A stretch of 64,000 bases of DNA, taken from Gautieria morchelliformis. Taxonomy: Eukaryota > Basidiomycota > Agaricomycetes > Gomphales > Gomphaceae. How positions within the stretch are numbered: position 1 is the first letter of the stretch; each line of letters begins with the position of its first letter. The DNA lies in assembly GCA_015179125.1 (NCBI GenBank), contig WHVA01000490.1:1-64000 (forward strand), given 5' to 3'. The notes beneath the pieces are model-generated. The model worked only from the letters and a program-made list of their open reading frames with translations, was not told the origin of the DNA and ran no database searches. The translations under genes were made by a program, and so were the position numbers. Of this stretch, positions 11,701 through 20,245 are shown one piece after another.

Positions 11701-12282
11701 TAAGCCATTCAGCTTCAGTGCTTGCATCAATATCCTGCCTTTACGATTGGATATTGTGCATTTCTGATCAGCTATTTGTGTGTTATAGCCTGCATCATTG
11801 CACCGGCCGATCGAGATCAGGGTAACAGCCATTTTGGGCGCGTAGAACGTATCCTTCAATGTAATGTTCACAGTCTTATCTCCAACCTTGTTAGATAGCA
11901 CGAGTGAGCCTGAACCGAAGGCATCAAAAGTGCCTTTGTTGGCTGCACGAATTGTGCGCGGCTGTGAGAATGGACTGTAATCCCTCAATAAATTCTTGTG
12001 AGGGGTCATATGTGCGGTCGTTCCAGTGTCGAGGATAACAACAGTGTCCAGAGATAAACTACTCAAATTAGAGCAGTCGAAGTTGGCGAAAGCGGCTGGA
12101 CTGCCACTCTCATCCTCCTCAGAGGACACTTCTTCGGCAACATTCGCCTTGGCTTTGCCCTTCTTCTTTTTGGCTTTCGCTTTCTTCTTTTGACGTGGCC
12201 CCTGGCCTTCTTTACCACCTCCTTTAGCCCAGCAACTCTCTATAGCATGTCCAGGCTTGTGGCAATTAGTGCATGCAGGCAC
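8767..12282 (-). CDS. Copia Pol polyprotein (zinc knuckle, protease, integrase, RT, RNase H)
   Basis: An uninterrupted 1,171-codon frame. The order is Copia-type. A CCHC knuckle (CTNCHKPGHAIESC, residues 4-17) belongs to the Gag C-terminus. Protease follows with VILDTGTTA (Asp 85). Integrase has an HHCC zinc site (HQKMGH.. CDAC, about 216-253) and a catalytic triad at Asp281, Asp344 and Glu380 (D-35-E spacing). RT has RWVFLWKRN, PVARMTSLR and QMDVDSAYLN. Its active site reads AVDD (about residue 853), where Copia RTs usually have YVDD. RNase H shows SDADWA, STEAEF and SDNQSAI. It ends 13 bp from the 3' LTR. The upstream limit here is only the first ATG in this frame; expression presumably comes from gag. 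Confidence 0.93.
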   Translation of the reverse strand: MPACTNCHKPGHAIESCWAKGGGKEGQGPRQKKKAKAKKKKGKAKANVAEEVSSEEDESGSPAAFANFDCSNLSSLSLDTVVILDTGTTAHMTPHKNLLRDYSPFSQPRTIRAANKGTFDAFGSGSLVLSNKVGDKTVNITLKDTFYAPKMAVTLISIGRCNDAGYNTQIADQKCTISNRKGRILMQALKLNGLYRFDLQHTSAEAHICASAMEIHQKMGHISQKSLQHLLNRGMILGIELSSKGDKVVCDACIQAKIARKSLPQEPRSRSSKFGDRIYSDVWGPARHSTIDKKSYYVSFIDDYSRESVIYLMANKSEAFSKYKLYEALMLQQRNVHIKALVSDRGGEYTSSEFEQHLAKQGTKHRLTVHDTPESNGVAERLHRTLVERAHAMLLESSLPKTLWGHAILHANYLRNRTHTRALPDKTPFEMIHHEKPNLKDIHVWGIEVYVKVKEGNKLAARAKRAWWIGISGQSHGHCIYWPDSQKVSVERNVIFDSEMKGGKAPIISIEESQLPTSRKVIQAISAPAPMPSRLVSEEAKIEEIDDNEPEERLEELQPSQTVDVRPKEAAPTRRSERIRQQQVQPAPSGPVTRSQAKRHAGADITTLAYEDIEDHQDKLFEQDLSSVTDGISDYNLAISTLSTSDQNKDKVLPDLIQTEPSNADEALKDPMWKASMDKEYKVLLDKGVWEVVKPPPGANIVGNRWVFLWKRNPEGEPITPRSRMVAQGFTQSFGVDYNETYAPVARMTSLRIICAIAARNNWPIHQMDVDSAYLNATLPEPIYMRQPYGYETGDKDDVLLLKKALYGLKQSGREWYRRLSGEFLKLGFTKSASDGAVFCRRGPRGHAIIETAVDDLTITAESQPILDGVKHDLAQIFSMKDLGEIHWLLNLKIERDWNNKSIAISQAAYIQKIIKKFNLDDAKTFSTPLDPAVKLSRDQCPSTDEDKQKMSRIPYRQAIGSLMWAAVATRPDIAFAVSLLSQFLENLGPTHWHAVKRIFKYLKGTMDYKLTLGKNRDGLIGYSDADWASQEHRHSYSAYIFQIDGGTVSWSCQKQSIVALSSTEAEFVALTHASKEALWMRHFISEVFQPLNCPIKLYSDNQSAIAIVYGTQQHTRTKHFDIRLYFIRDIVEDEEIKLVYLPTEHMLADLLTKGLPSPRVRILNQKIGIY

Positions 12283-13016
12283 CTTCGGGTCTTTCCGGCC
12301 CTTCTGCCCTTTCGTAGATGAACCAATAAATGCCTGCTCTTCTTGTGAAATATTGAGGTCTTTCTCCTGTCATATTGAGCCTTTAGTACTCTGATAATAT
12401 CATCAGGCACTAAGGGCATTCCACATTCTTCGAGCGACGTGGTAAGGGCATTCATAACTGCCTCATAGGAGGGTGGAAGTGATGCAAGGATGATGTCGGT
12501 GAACTCTCCTTCAGAAATTCTGGCTCCCATCTCATTGAGACGAGCATAGAGGTCTTGGGCCTTGTCCAAGTGATCTCTCAAGTCTCCATCCTCAGGACAC
12601 CTCATACTGCGAAGCTGTCTCTGTAGGTTGGTGAGGACCATCTTGGGCTTTTTGGTCATCTCATTGACCAATGCATCCCAGACTTCTTTTGCTGTATGTC
12701 TCTTCTGTAGCATCAGAGCTAGTGACTCTGACACTGAGACGATTATTTGGGTTTTGGCCTGTCCTTCTCTGGCAAGATACTTCTCCAGCTTCTCCTCAGC
12801 CTTCTCAATCTGAGTTTCCTCAGCTTCTGTAAGAATATGGCCTGGGGGCATGACTGGAGGATCAGGAGGTCGAATGGCTCTCCCTTCTATATGCCTGAGT
12901 AGATTTTTGGACTCAAAATAACTTGTGAGAGTAGCTCGCCACAGAGGCCAATTACTTCCATCTGTTGCAAGCTTCTCCACACCCAAAAGCTTCTGCGAAG
13001 TGTCTGCGGGGCCCAT
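12240..13016 (-). CDS. Copia Gag
   Basis: This is a Copia-type Gag (UBN2/retrotran_gag class). It starts with ATG at 13016, only 6 nt after the 5' LTR. It shows LATDGSNWPLWRATLTSYFE, the conserved WP-xW entry, then HTAKEVWDAL, LQRQLRSMRCPEDGDLRDHL and LPPSYEAVMNAL. The frame passes into pol at about 12360 with a one-base shift: the Gag frame ends at 12240 while the zinc knuckle is read in the Pol frame. I see no classical slippery heptamer, so an indel in this copy is more likely than programmed frameshifting. Confidence 0.88.
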   Translation of the reverse strand: MGPADTSQKLLGVEKLATDGSNWPLWRATLTSYFESKNLLRHIEGRAIRPPDPPVMPPGHILTEAEETQIEKAEEKLEKYLAREGQAKTQIIVSVSESLALMLQKRHTAKEVWDALVNEMTKKPKMVLTNLQRQLRSMRCPEDGDLRDHLDKAQDLYARLNEMGARISEGEFTDIILASLPPSYEAVMNALTTSLEECGMPLVPDDIIRVLKAQYDRRKTSIFHKKSRHLLVHLRKGRRAGKTRRCLHALIATSLDML

Positions 13017-13022
13017 AACCCT
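13006..13022 (-). other. Copia primer-binding site matching the initiator-tRNA(Met) anticodon arm
   Basis: Directly after the 5' LTR the minus strand reads AGGGTTATGGGCCCCGC. The core GGGTTATGGGCCC is the reverse complement of the anticodon stem-loop of eukaryotic initiator tRNA-Met (GGGCCCATAACCC; yeast has GGGCTCATAACCC). Priming from a half-tRNA cut in the anticodon loop is established for Drosophila copia. The ATG inside this site is the apparent gag start codon. Confidence 0.75.
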
Positions 13023-13510
13023 TGTTAGCAACTAGGGGCTATGGCAGGGAAGGTTCGGTAGAGTTCTTAGAAAGCTAGAATCAAATACACTCTCTCAGTG
13101 AATTTATTGTCACTGATGTATTAATACAATACCTAGAATCAAATACACTACATGATTTTCAGTCAACATGCTATGTAAATATGAAAGATACTACTCGCCT
13201 CTCTCAGTGAATTTATTGTCACTGAGAGAGGAGCACTATCCTGTCTCAGAAGGCATATACGTGCACCCGGCCCTTTAGCGCCCAAGGGCTCACGCGTCGA
13301 AGTCATTTCAAACTCCGCTGGGTGCAGCCGCCTGTGAAAATAGGAATAACAGAATGAAATGGAGAGATAAGGAGTGACTAGAAAATTTCGAAAATAAGCA
13401 GAGAAGTGGATGCATGGTACAAGAACAGTATGAGAAAATATTGAAACACCACACAATAAATTGAATATATTATGCTTGATTTTGGTGCAGGAGCATAAAT
13501 GCACCCAACA
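13023..13510 (-). repeat. Copia 5' LTR
   Basis: A 488-bp partner of the LTR at 8266, with the same ends. Several differences from it are G/C to A/T (for example GCTCGCG to GCTCACG). The right edge is followed by TSD AGAGC and then by the resumed Gypsy-1 ORF3. Confidence 0.92.
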
Positions 13511-14777
13511 AGAGCAGCCAAAGAAAAAGTGCAAGAAATTGCACGGCTCCCCCCACACCGTCAATGGGCTAGCCATTGCGAAGGAAAGCGCGATTAGCGC
13601 TTACCTAGTGGCGTCATCGTCGCACACTGTCAATGACCCCACCCTTCAGCGGCGGGTAGCACAGATCGAGGCCCAGTACATTGGGCCTGGCGTGGCCCTG
13701 CCTCCACCGGCGGGGACAGTTCACCCTCCCTACCTGGGGGAGGGGACACTCATCCCACTCAGAGATCGACCGATCTCCAAGATGGGCCTCCTACCATGGC
13801 CGGTAGGAAAGGCCCAACAGCATCGTACTCGATGGTATGACGTCTGCCTGCTCGATGACCCACGCTTCGTCGAACTCATGGCGCGGGCAAAAGAAATGCC
13901 GCAGCTCGCGCATATGCGCGAGATGATCGGCGTATTCAAACGCATCGAGCGCGAACAACTCGCTCGCAATCCCAAAAGGGATTGTCTCGTGATAGCGGGC
14001 GGTACCCCGCACGATATCGCGGCCATCCTGAAGGGTTGGATACACAACCCTGAAGGAATCCCATCCGCCATCCGTGACAACGCGGGTGGCACCTTCAACC
14101 TAGATGACATGGACGTCTGGATGTGGTTGAAGGCCCTTGCGCCCCGGGTCAAAGGGGTCGCATCACCTCTCAGGGCGAGGCTACTCGACCTATTCGGCTC
14201 AACAGACCAATGGTCGAGCCTCGTCGATGCCAGGGAAGTGCTGACGCCTCAGAGCACCACCCTGCGGCTCTCAATCACGGGCCCATTCCCTGTGGAGGGC
14301 CGAGCCGGCCCCGACATCCCCCTCGCCGAGATCGCAAGATGGTTGGCCCACTACGCGGGGGTCACTCGCGAGCGAGTGGCACACATTGAACATTATGTTC
14401 AACGTAGCATCACCGGCGCGGCATTCAGTGCCGCCGCCTGCGAGGGCCAACACAAGGTCATTGAGACCAGCCATGTGAGGGCCGCGGTGCCGCGACCCCT
14501 CACTCACGCTCAGCTCGACCAAGAGCTAGCGCGCTTCCGGCCCCCTCCTCAGACTGAGGACCCGGCCATTGAGGCCATGCTCTGCGAGGATGCTGGCCCC
14601 ATCACCCAAGCGGATACCGCCGCTAGTGGTGAGGCTGACCAGCCTCACCCAATCACCACCGATGACGCGGAGGTGCCCCCGGAGGAGTCATGTGCTCCAC
14701 CGGCCCCGTACCATATGTCAGACACAGCATATGAGGAATTAGCAAAGGATATCTATGAATGACCTTGAGTCACTCAT

Positions 14778-14985
14778 AGAGGGGGAGGGTGTAAATGACC
14801 ATTTACCCACATTGCCCCTAAGGCACTGCACGATACTAGTATATTAGCTAATACTAGTGGGTCTGCATGAACACACTGTATAGTTCTTGCATGGGAACCA
14901 CTGTCACTATGTAGCACCAGAATACCATATATTGGTTAATTTCTGTTGCCCTTGTGATACAAGGTAATAAGATCATATATCGACA
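14778..14985 (+). repeat. Gypsy-1 purine tract and 3' LTR
   Basis: AGAGGGGGAGGG ends at 14789 and is followed by TGTAAATGACC at 14790, a purine tract plus LTR start. Related LTRs lie at 15074-15288 (inverted) and 63608-63820, both about 215 bp with TGTAAA..TTTACA ends. Here the 3' end is divergent (about 14985, CGACA), and no TSD could be read. Confidence 0.7.
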
Positions 14986-15073
14986 CATGCACAAAATTGG
15001 GGCCTACAACAACCCCATATGCCCAGCATGCTGCCAGCACGAAGAAATCGTTTGGCACTTTTTATTGACCTGC
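14983..15073 (+). pseudogene. Fragment of a non-LTR retrotransposon (RT zinc-binding tail)
   Basis: Between two tail-to-tail Gypsy LTRs the plus strand encodes HKIGAYNNPICPACC followed by QHEEIVWHFLLTC. The pattern C-x2-C..E..H-x4-C is that of the zinc-binding segment at the C-terminus of LINE-type reverse transcriptases. Only about 30 codons remain. It may be the old insertion target of the flanking Gypsy copies. The call rests on one short motif. Confidence 0.5.
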
Positions 15074-15288
15074 TGTAAAGGATGTCGATCTTAAGACCTT
15101 GTATCACAAGGGCACTACAGAACTTGACCAATGAGTGGTATTCTGAATGCTATGTAGTGACAGGTAAGAGTAAGATGCGATGGGGACCGCTGGCCGGTTC
15201 CCACGGATAAACTATACAGTGGGTCCCTAAGGGGCCCACTGGGATTATGTAATAACTATTGTACATGTAGATACACGGGTTATTTACA
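15074..15288 (-). repeat. Gypsy-2 3' LTR (inverted relative to Gypsy-1)
   Basis: A 215-bp LTR with ends TGTAAATAACC and CCTTTACA on the minus strand. It is preceded on that strand by the same purine tract as Gypsy-1 (AGAGGGGGAGGG, 15289-15300). It is clearly related to 14790-14985 and 63608-63820. Confidence 0.8.
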
Positions 15289-15800
15289 CCCTCCCCCTCT
15301 ATAGACAACTATAGGGGTCAACTACTACTCATAGAGGTCATCCATGAAGGAGCCCTCTAGAGTGGCCGATACGATGACGTCGTCGTCAATGTCACTGCAT
15401 GGTAGTGGCGGATCACAGTGATCAGTTGGCAAGGCCACCTCCATGGAGGTGGCCAAGTTGGCATTGGCTGGCAGCTCTGGGTCTACGGCATGGGTATTGA
15501 ATGGGTGCTCAATGCCCATGGCCTGTCAGAAGGCTTCCTTGGTGGTGGGGTCAGCTGGTGGGGAAGGGCCACACACTGTGGTGAGGTCCTGGTCCAGCTG
15601 AGTGACAGTGGCTTGAGATGTTGCCGTTGCTTGCATGCGGCTGTGCTGGGCAGCTTGGAGCTGTCTCTGCTGGCCTATAAGGCCAGCTGTGCTGAATGTG
15701 GTGCCCATGAGGCCACATTGAATGAAGTTCTTGACCCGGGCGGCCAGTCCCCAGGTCAGGCCGGCGTGTTTAGCCAGTCAGCTTGTGACCTCCCCTAGGG
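15289..15800 (-). pseudogene. Gypsy-2 ORF3 C-terminal fragment
   Basis: Reading minus from about 15800, one frame gives a Gln/Ala-rich segment (LIGQQRQLQAAQHSRMQATA), a TGA at about 15523, then an acidic tail ending SFMDDLYE and stop. It sits just before the purine tract and LTR, exactly as Gypsy-1 ORF3 (ending AKDIYE) does. This shows that the extra ORF occurs in more than one copy. Homology between the two tails is weak outside their position and acidic ends. Between 15800 and 15857 it abuts Helitron H1. Confidence 0.55.
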
Positions 15801-15856
15801 GATGTCATGGGCGGCTGTCATGATTTGTTTATTCTATGAACCAGACATCAACATTC

Positions 15857-18800
15857 AGCCAAAATCATAAACCTGATCGTCCTGTGGATCCTGCATACCA
15901 TGTCTGATTTGGAGCTGATGTCTGAGATCATCACATATGTGCTCCCTGAAGCCATCCCATAGTCTGCCAGGACCCGATGGATTGCAATGGCCAAGGATGG
16001 TGGCAAAGAGATGTCTGGGCTGGCACCTGTTTTCATGCCACTGGCTTCCTGGAGACACAACCTCAACTCCTGATCATCATCCAGAAGTCCCCTTGCACGA
16101 TAGGCCTCCTTGTAAGTAGCATATTGTATGCCATCCACCGACCTAAGCTCCTCAAAGGATCTAGCCCCCTTGACCACTGTGAGGAGAGTGCGCACAAAAA
16201 ATCTCTCTCCTGATCTAGGGTTTGCAAAGTGAAGGCAACCGATGCTATAACCTCCTTGGCGTGGTGTCCATACCTTTTCCTGTGAGTGCCAGGTAAAATG
16301 CTCAGGAAACTCCACATAGAGCAGATCACGTGCTTCAGGGTAGATATCATTGGCCTCAAAGTAAGCCATGAGCGGTGTCTTTTTTGCCTCAGCCCTTTCC
16401 AGGATGTTGTCCACATCCTGGTTGGGATCAAAGATGATTGTGTGGTGGTCCTTTTCATGGACTGGCAGTGCCATGAATGCAGGCACCTGGGTGTGGATTT
16501 CCCGCTCCAGTAACCTCCAACAGGCCTCATGAGCACTGACATAGCGAGCGTCCAGGTACTGCTTAATTCATCCTGGGTGCGACCAAACTCCATGGTGGTC
16601 CGATCATGGCCCTTGTAGAGATACTTGTGGATATACTTGATACACCTCACATTGATGGTGAGTTCGGGGTTGATGTGACACCAGAATTTGAGCAAGAGCA
16701 GAGCAGAGTATGGCACAACCCATCTGTTGTCCAGCATGTCACCTCTGACATTGTGCAGCCTTCCATCATTGCGACAATGGTATTTTGGATATCCATCCTC
16801 ATTCAGACTGGTTTCCTCACAGAATGGCTTTGGGAAGTTTTTCTTGCACTTGCCATTTTCCATGCAGGGTGCATTTCGATTCATTTCTCCACAGGGACCA
16901 TGTGTCATCAGCTCACAGACCAACCGGTAGAGGACAGGATGAGTCTCTGGACCAGGGAACTCTGCCGAAATCATTGAATCCACCTCATGTGGATGTCTGA
17001 TCTAGGAATTTCTTTCAAACCAGATAAGAATATGCATGTGTGGGAGTCCCCTTTTCTGGAATTCAATGGTGTGGATGCGAGCGACGGTTTCCCCAAAAAT
17101 CCTTTCCTTGACGATCAAGTCAATGAGGTATTTCTTTTTGAGCTGGAACATCTGCGACACCAGGTCAGGCCTGTCCTGAGGAGTTTGTCCAGGCAACAAT
17201 GCATCCAATATCTCCTGCCAGTTGGGATTGGCAGTCATGGTAATAAAGAGATCAGCCACACCATGCTTCCTTGAAATGGCCAGAGAGTTCTGCAGGTTTT
17301 CCTGCATGTCCCGTGTCCCCCCTGAAATGTGGCAGGCAGAATGGATCTTGCGCCCAAGTTGTTTGGATCTCTGTCATTGTCATTGCGATGAAAGGCATCC
17401 ATCATCTGGTTATACATCTCAGCACGGAGAGTGTGTTGGTTTGTCCTGATCCACCACAGCCTGCTTTGCTCTGCAGCGGCCCAAGAGTCTACAATGTACT
17501 GCTGGAATAATTTGCCCGCATGCAGGAGTGTTGTAGGCTCTTCTGTTCTCTGGAAGAGATGATAGGAATGGTACTGAATTTGGGTGACATGCCCATGTCA
17601 CTCACGCTTGCCTGGTAATTGGCGATAGCGAATACCAGGTTGCCACCCCAACTCTCCCCTGGGAAAGAGCAAGACATAGTGAAGAGAGGCATAGTTTGGA
17701 TTCATATCGGATACCCTTCGAAAGCGTCCACCTTTGAGCTGGACAATAACATCCCTAGGTTCAGGTTTGATGCCATCTCCAGGAAGAACCACCACAATCT
17801 CATCCGCAGTAGGGATATTATACCTCCTAGGATCCCTGTGTTCCCTGTATGTGAGCCTAGCCGGGATCTCACCATTCTGTCCCTGAGTTCTGAGCCTCTC
17901 AGCCGCTTGTCTATATATGGCAACTGAGGATTGCATAGGAGGAGCATTTCCTGCAAGTCTCCCATGATAGTTGGAGACAGACATGGGTTACCCGCGTTCC
18001 TCTGTGCCAAAGCCAATGCTGATCATATATATAAAGTTGGGGATACTGTATCTGCCTCCCAGGGTTAGGGATGAGAGAGCCATGAATATGATACAGTTCG
18101 CCCTGCAGCTTGAGGACATATGGACCACGACCCTCCCGAAGCAAATGTAGATCAAAGTCGGCTCCCAAGGAAGTGAATGCAAATGCAGCATTGTACTGCC
18201 TGATGTTCTGGCAAAACTGTTTGGCCTCAGGGTCCTGGCCCTCTAAGAGCCGTCTCAATGGCTGAGGGAGCACTGGCAGCTCTAGAAGCTGCACCTTTCC
18301 TTCTAAACAGCAATCACCAAATCTGGGCCGCCTATTTGAGGATTTCAGCAGGCGTTCTGCCATCCAGTGTAATGCTCCACAGTCAGGGCAGGGAATAACC
18401 ATGGGACCCAAATCATGATGCTGCACATCTGCCTCAATTATTCTAGAGCGACCAAGTGGAATAGGAGGAGGAGGTCGCTGAGGACGCTGCCGAGGTATAG
18501 GGAGTGGCTGAGGAGGCTGAGGAGGTGCAGGGAGTGGCTGAAGAGGCTGTGGAGGTGCATGGAGAGGCTGAGGAGGTGCAGGGAACGGCTGGGGAGGCTG
18601 AGGAGGTGCAGGCAGTCGCTGAAGAGGCCGCAAAAGCGCAGGGAGTAGCGGAGGCATTGGTGGTATTGCATTGGCCTGAGCACGCAATGCTGCCACTCCT
18701 GCAGAACCTACTATAGGAGGTCTAGGAGCTGGTTGTAAAGATGCCCGCCTGTGTCTTCCCAAGGGCTGTGCTGGGATAGGCTGTATACCAGCAGTGTGAG

Positions 18801-19512
18801 CATGAAAATCTGCCACCGCTGTAGAGCCTACTACTGAATGTCCAATTCCAGCCGCCTGAGCACACAACTGAGCAATTGCTGCAGAACCTACTACAGGAGG
18901 TCTAGGAGCTGGTTGTAAAGGTGCCTGCCTGTGTCTTCCCAAGGGCTGTGCTGGGATAGGCTGTATACCAGCAGCATGAGCATGCAAATCTGCCACCGCT
19001 GTAGAGCCTACTACAGGTTGTCCAATTCCAGCCGCCTGAGCACGCAACTGAGCAATTGCTGCAGAACCTACTACAGGAGCTGGCTGTCCAGTGTCAGGCC
19101 TATTTCTTCTGAGGGGCTGTAATTGTGGGATAGCTGCTAACTGTGCACGAAGGGCTGCCACCTGCTCTCCAGGACTGGGATCAGGTGGATATGATGGCCC
19201 CGCAAGTGTAGGAGGGCGCGATGATGGCCCTGCAGGCATAGGAGGATGTGATGATGGCCCCGCAGGCATTGGTGGACGTGATGGACCTGCCACAGGTTGT
19301 TGAAAAAGATCAGCTGCACTGCTTCTAGAAGGAGGGTGAGGGATGGCAAAAGGCAGTGGAGGGGGTGGCTGGTTCTGAGCTCCAATATGCACTCTCCGAC
19401 GCGCTCTCCGATTACTGGGTGGTGTCATTACCTCCTGCCCCTCCCTCGCACTTTGACGCACCTGCCGACGGTTGCTCTCTGGGGTAGATGGATCCCTGAG
19501 AAATGCAGGCAT
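15857..19512 (-). pseudogene. Helitron H1 Rep/helicase remnant (N-terminal and Rep part)
   Basis: Pieces in different frames follow the intact H4 protein: the Pro-rich N-terminus (19512->about 17911), then segments at 17984-17598, 17307-17002, 16983-16063 and 16486-15848. The HUH motif (LPHMHILIWF) and the two-tyrosine motif (KYIHKYLYKG) are still visible. The N-terminus carries a tandem duplication of about 60 residues, units starting VVGSAAIAQL and VVGSTAVADL, not present in H4. Multiple frameshifts make it non-functional. Confidence 0.88.
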
Positions 19513-19673
19513 AAGAGTAGAGAGAGAATAAAGATATCAATATCAGACTTACATTGCAAGCAGACTAAGGCAAACTCAGGGAAAACAGGCTGTGTGGGTA
19601 TCTCAGACGGATTGCAAAGCCACTGATCCTAATATAAATACTGCAAATAGCAGATACAGTTACAAAAACTTAC

Positions 19674-20245
19674 CAGAAAGGGGATAATACCCAGGTAGGG
19701 TATGCAGCAGTGACAGGACAAATGCACTTGAAAAGTGCCTACAAAATGCCAAAAAAGCGAAATTATAGCAAATAAGAACATAACAAGCATCAAGAAAAGG
19801 CAGGTACACAATAGCATAACACTCACCAGAAACACCCAGGTACCCAGTGCAGCAGTGACAGGACAAATATCACTTGAAAGTGCCTGAAAAAAGCCAAAAA
19901 AGCGAAATTATAGCAAATAACAACATAATAAGCATCAGGAAAAAGCAGGTACAATAGCATAACACTCACCAGAAACACCCAGATACCCAGTGCAGCAGTG
20001 ACAGGACAAATATTACTTGAAAAGTGCCTAAAAAAAGCCAAAAAAGCGAAATTATAGCAAATAAGAACATAATAAGCATCAGGAAAAGGCAGGTACAATA
20101 GCATAACACTCACCAGAAACACCCAGGTACCCAGTGCAACAGTGGCAGGACAAATATCACTTGAAAAGTGCCTAAAAAATGCCAAAAAAGCGAAATTATA
20201 AATAACAAACATAAAAAAAGGCAGTTTCAGTAGCATCAAACTCAC
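19674..20245 (-). repeat. Tandem intron/mini-exon cassettes in the H1 leader
   Basis: Units of about 143 bp repeat four times. On the minus strand each begins with a splice-donor-like GTGAGTGT (GTAAGT in the last). It continues through a conserved CGCTTTTTTGGC and ends in a T-rich acceptor (TTTTTTCAG or TTTTTTTAG). Inferred introns are 20172-20245, 20028-20113, 19884-19969 and 19739-19826. Mini-exons are 20114-20171, 19970-20027, 19827-19883 and 19674-19738 (58, 58, 57 and 65 nt). Splicing is inferred from consensus only. It could also be a plain tandem repeat. Confidence 0.6.

Larger units (their letters stand above)
8266..13510 (-). mobile_element. Full-length Ty1/Copia retrotransposon, TSD AGAGC
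   Basis: A 5,245-bp element on the minus strand with two LTRs of 488-489 bp, a primer-binding site, gag, pol and a purine-rich tract before the 3' LTR (8755-8768, minus-strand GAGGGGGCG). AGAGC flanks it at 8261-8265 and 13511-13515. The two LTRs differ at about five or six bases by eye, roughly 1 percent, indicating a fairly recent insertion. It is nested in ORF3 of Gypsy-1. The pol frame is open throughout; gag and pol are offset by one frame. Confidence 0.95.
7542..14762 (+). pseudogene. Gypsy-1 ORF3, an extra ORF downstream of pol, split by a Copia element
   Basis: The ORF starts ATGATGCCCCCT at 7542 and runs to 8265, then resumes at 13516 in the same frame once the Copia and one TSD copy (AGAGC) are subtracted. 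It totals 657 codons, interrupted by a single TGA at 7845-7847. Visible features: an N-terminal region of about 100 aa; a predicted coiled coil (LKKEVKELECAVEDRDD, then ERARIKELEQQLSAAQL); a Ser/Thr-rich linker; a basic patch PKKKCKK at the insertion point; a long central region (WYDVCLLDDPRFVELMARAKEM) and an acidic C-terminus. I do not recognise a domain. The purine tract and LTR lie only 27 bp after its stop, so it belongs to the element. Its function is unknown. Confidence 0.7.
1..14985 (+). mobile_element. Gypsy-1: chromodomain Ty3/Gypsy retrotransposon, nested and decayed
   Basis: One Gypsy element can be followed through gag, protease, RT, RNase H, integrase, chromodomain, an extra ORF, a purine tract and a 3' LTR. 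Its 5' LTR lies left of the window. Removing the four inserted LTR elements with one TSD copy each leaves roughly 8.3 kb. Domain order (integrase after RT, then chromodomain) is that of the chromovirus branch. The coding frame is broken by stops and single-base indels, so this copy cannot be autonomous. The right end, near 14985, is less certain because the LTR end is divergent. Confidence 0.85.

Noticed and set aside
13461-13515. Apparent N-terminus of the 13461-14762 frame
   Set aside because: Its first 18 codons lie in the Copia LTR; the real upstream sequence of this ORF is at 7542-8265.
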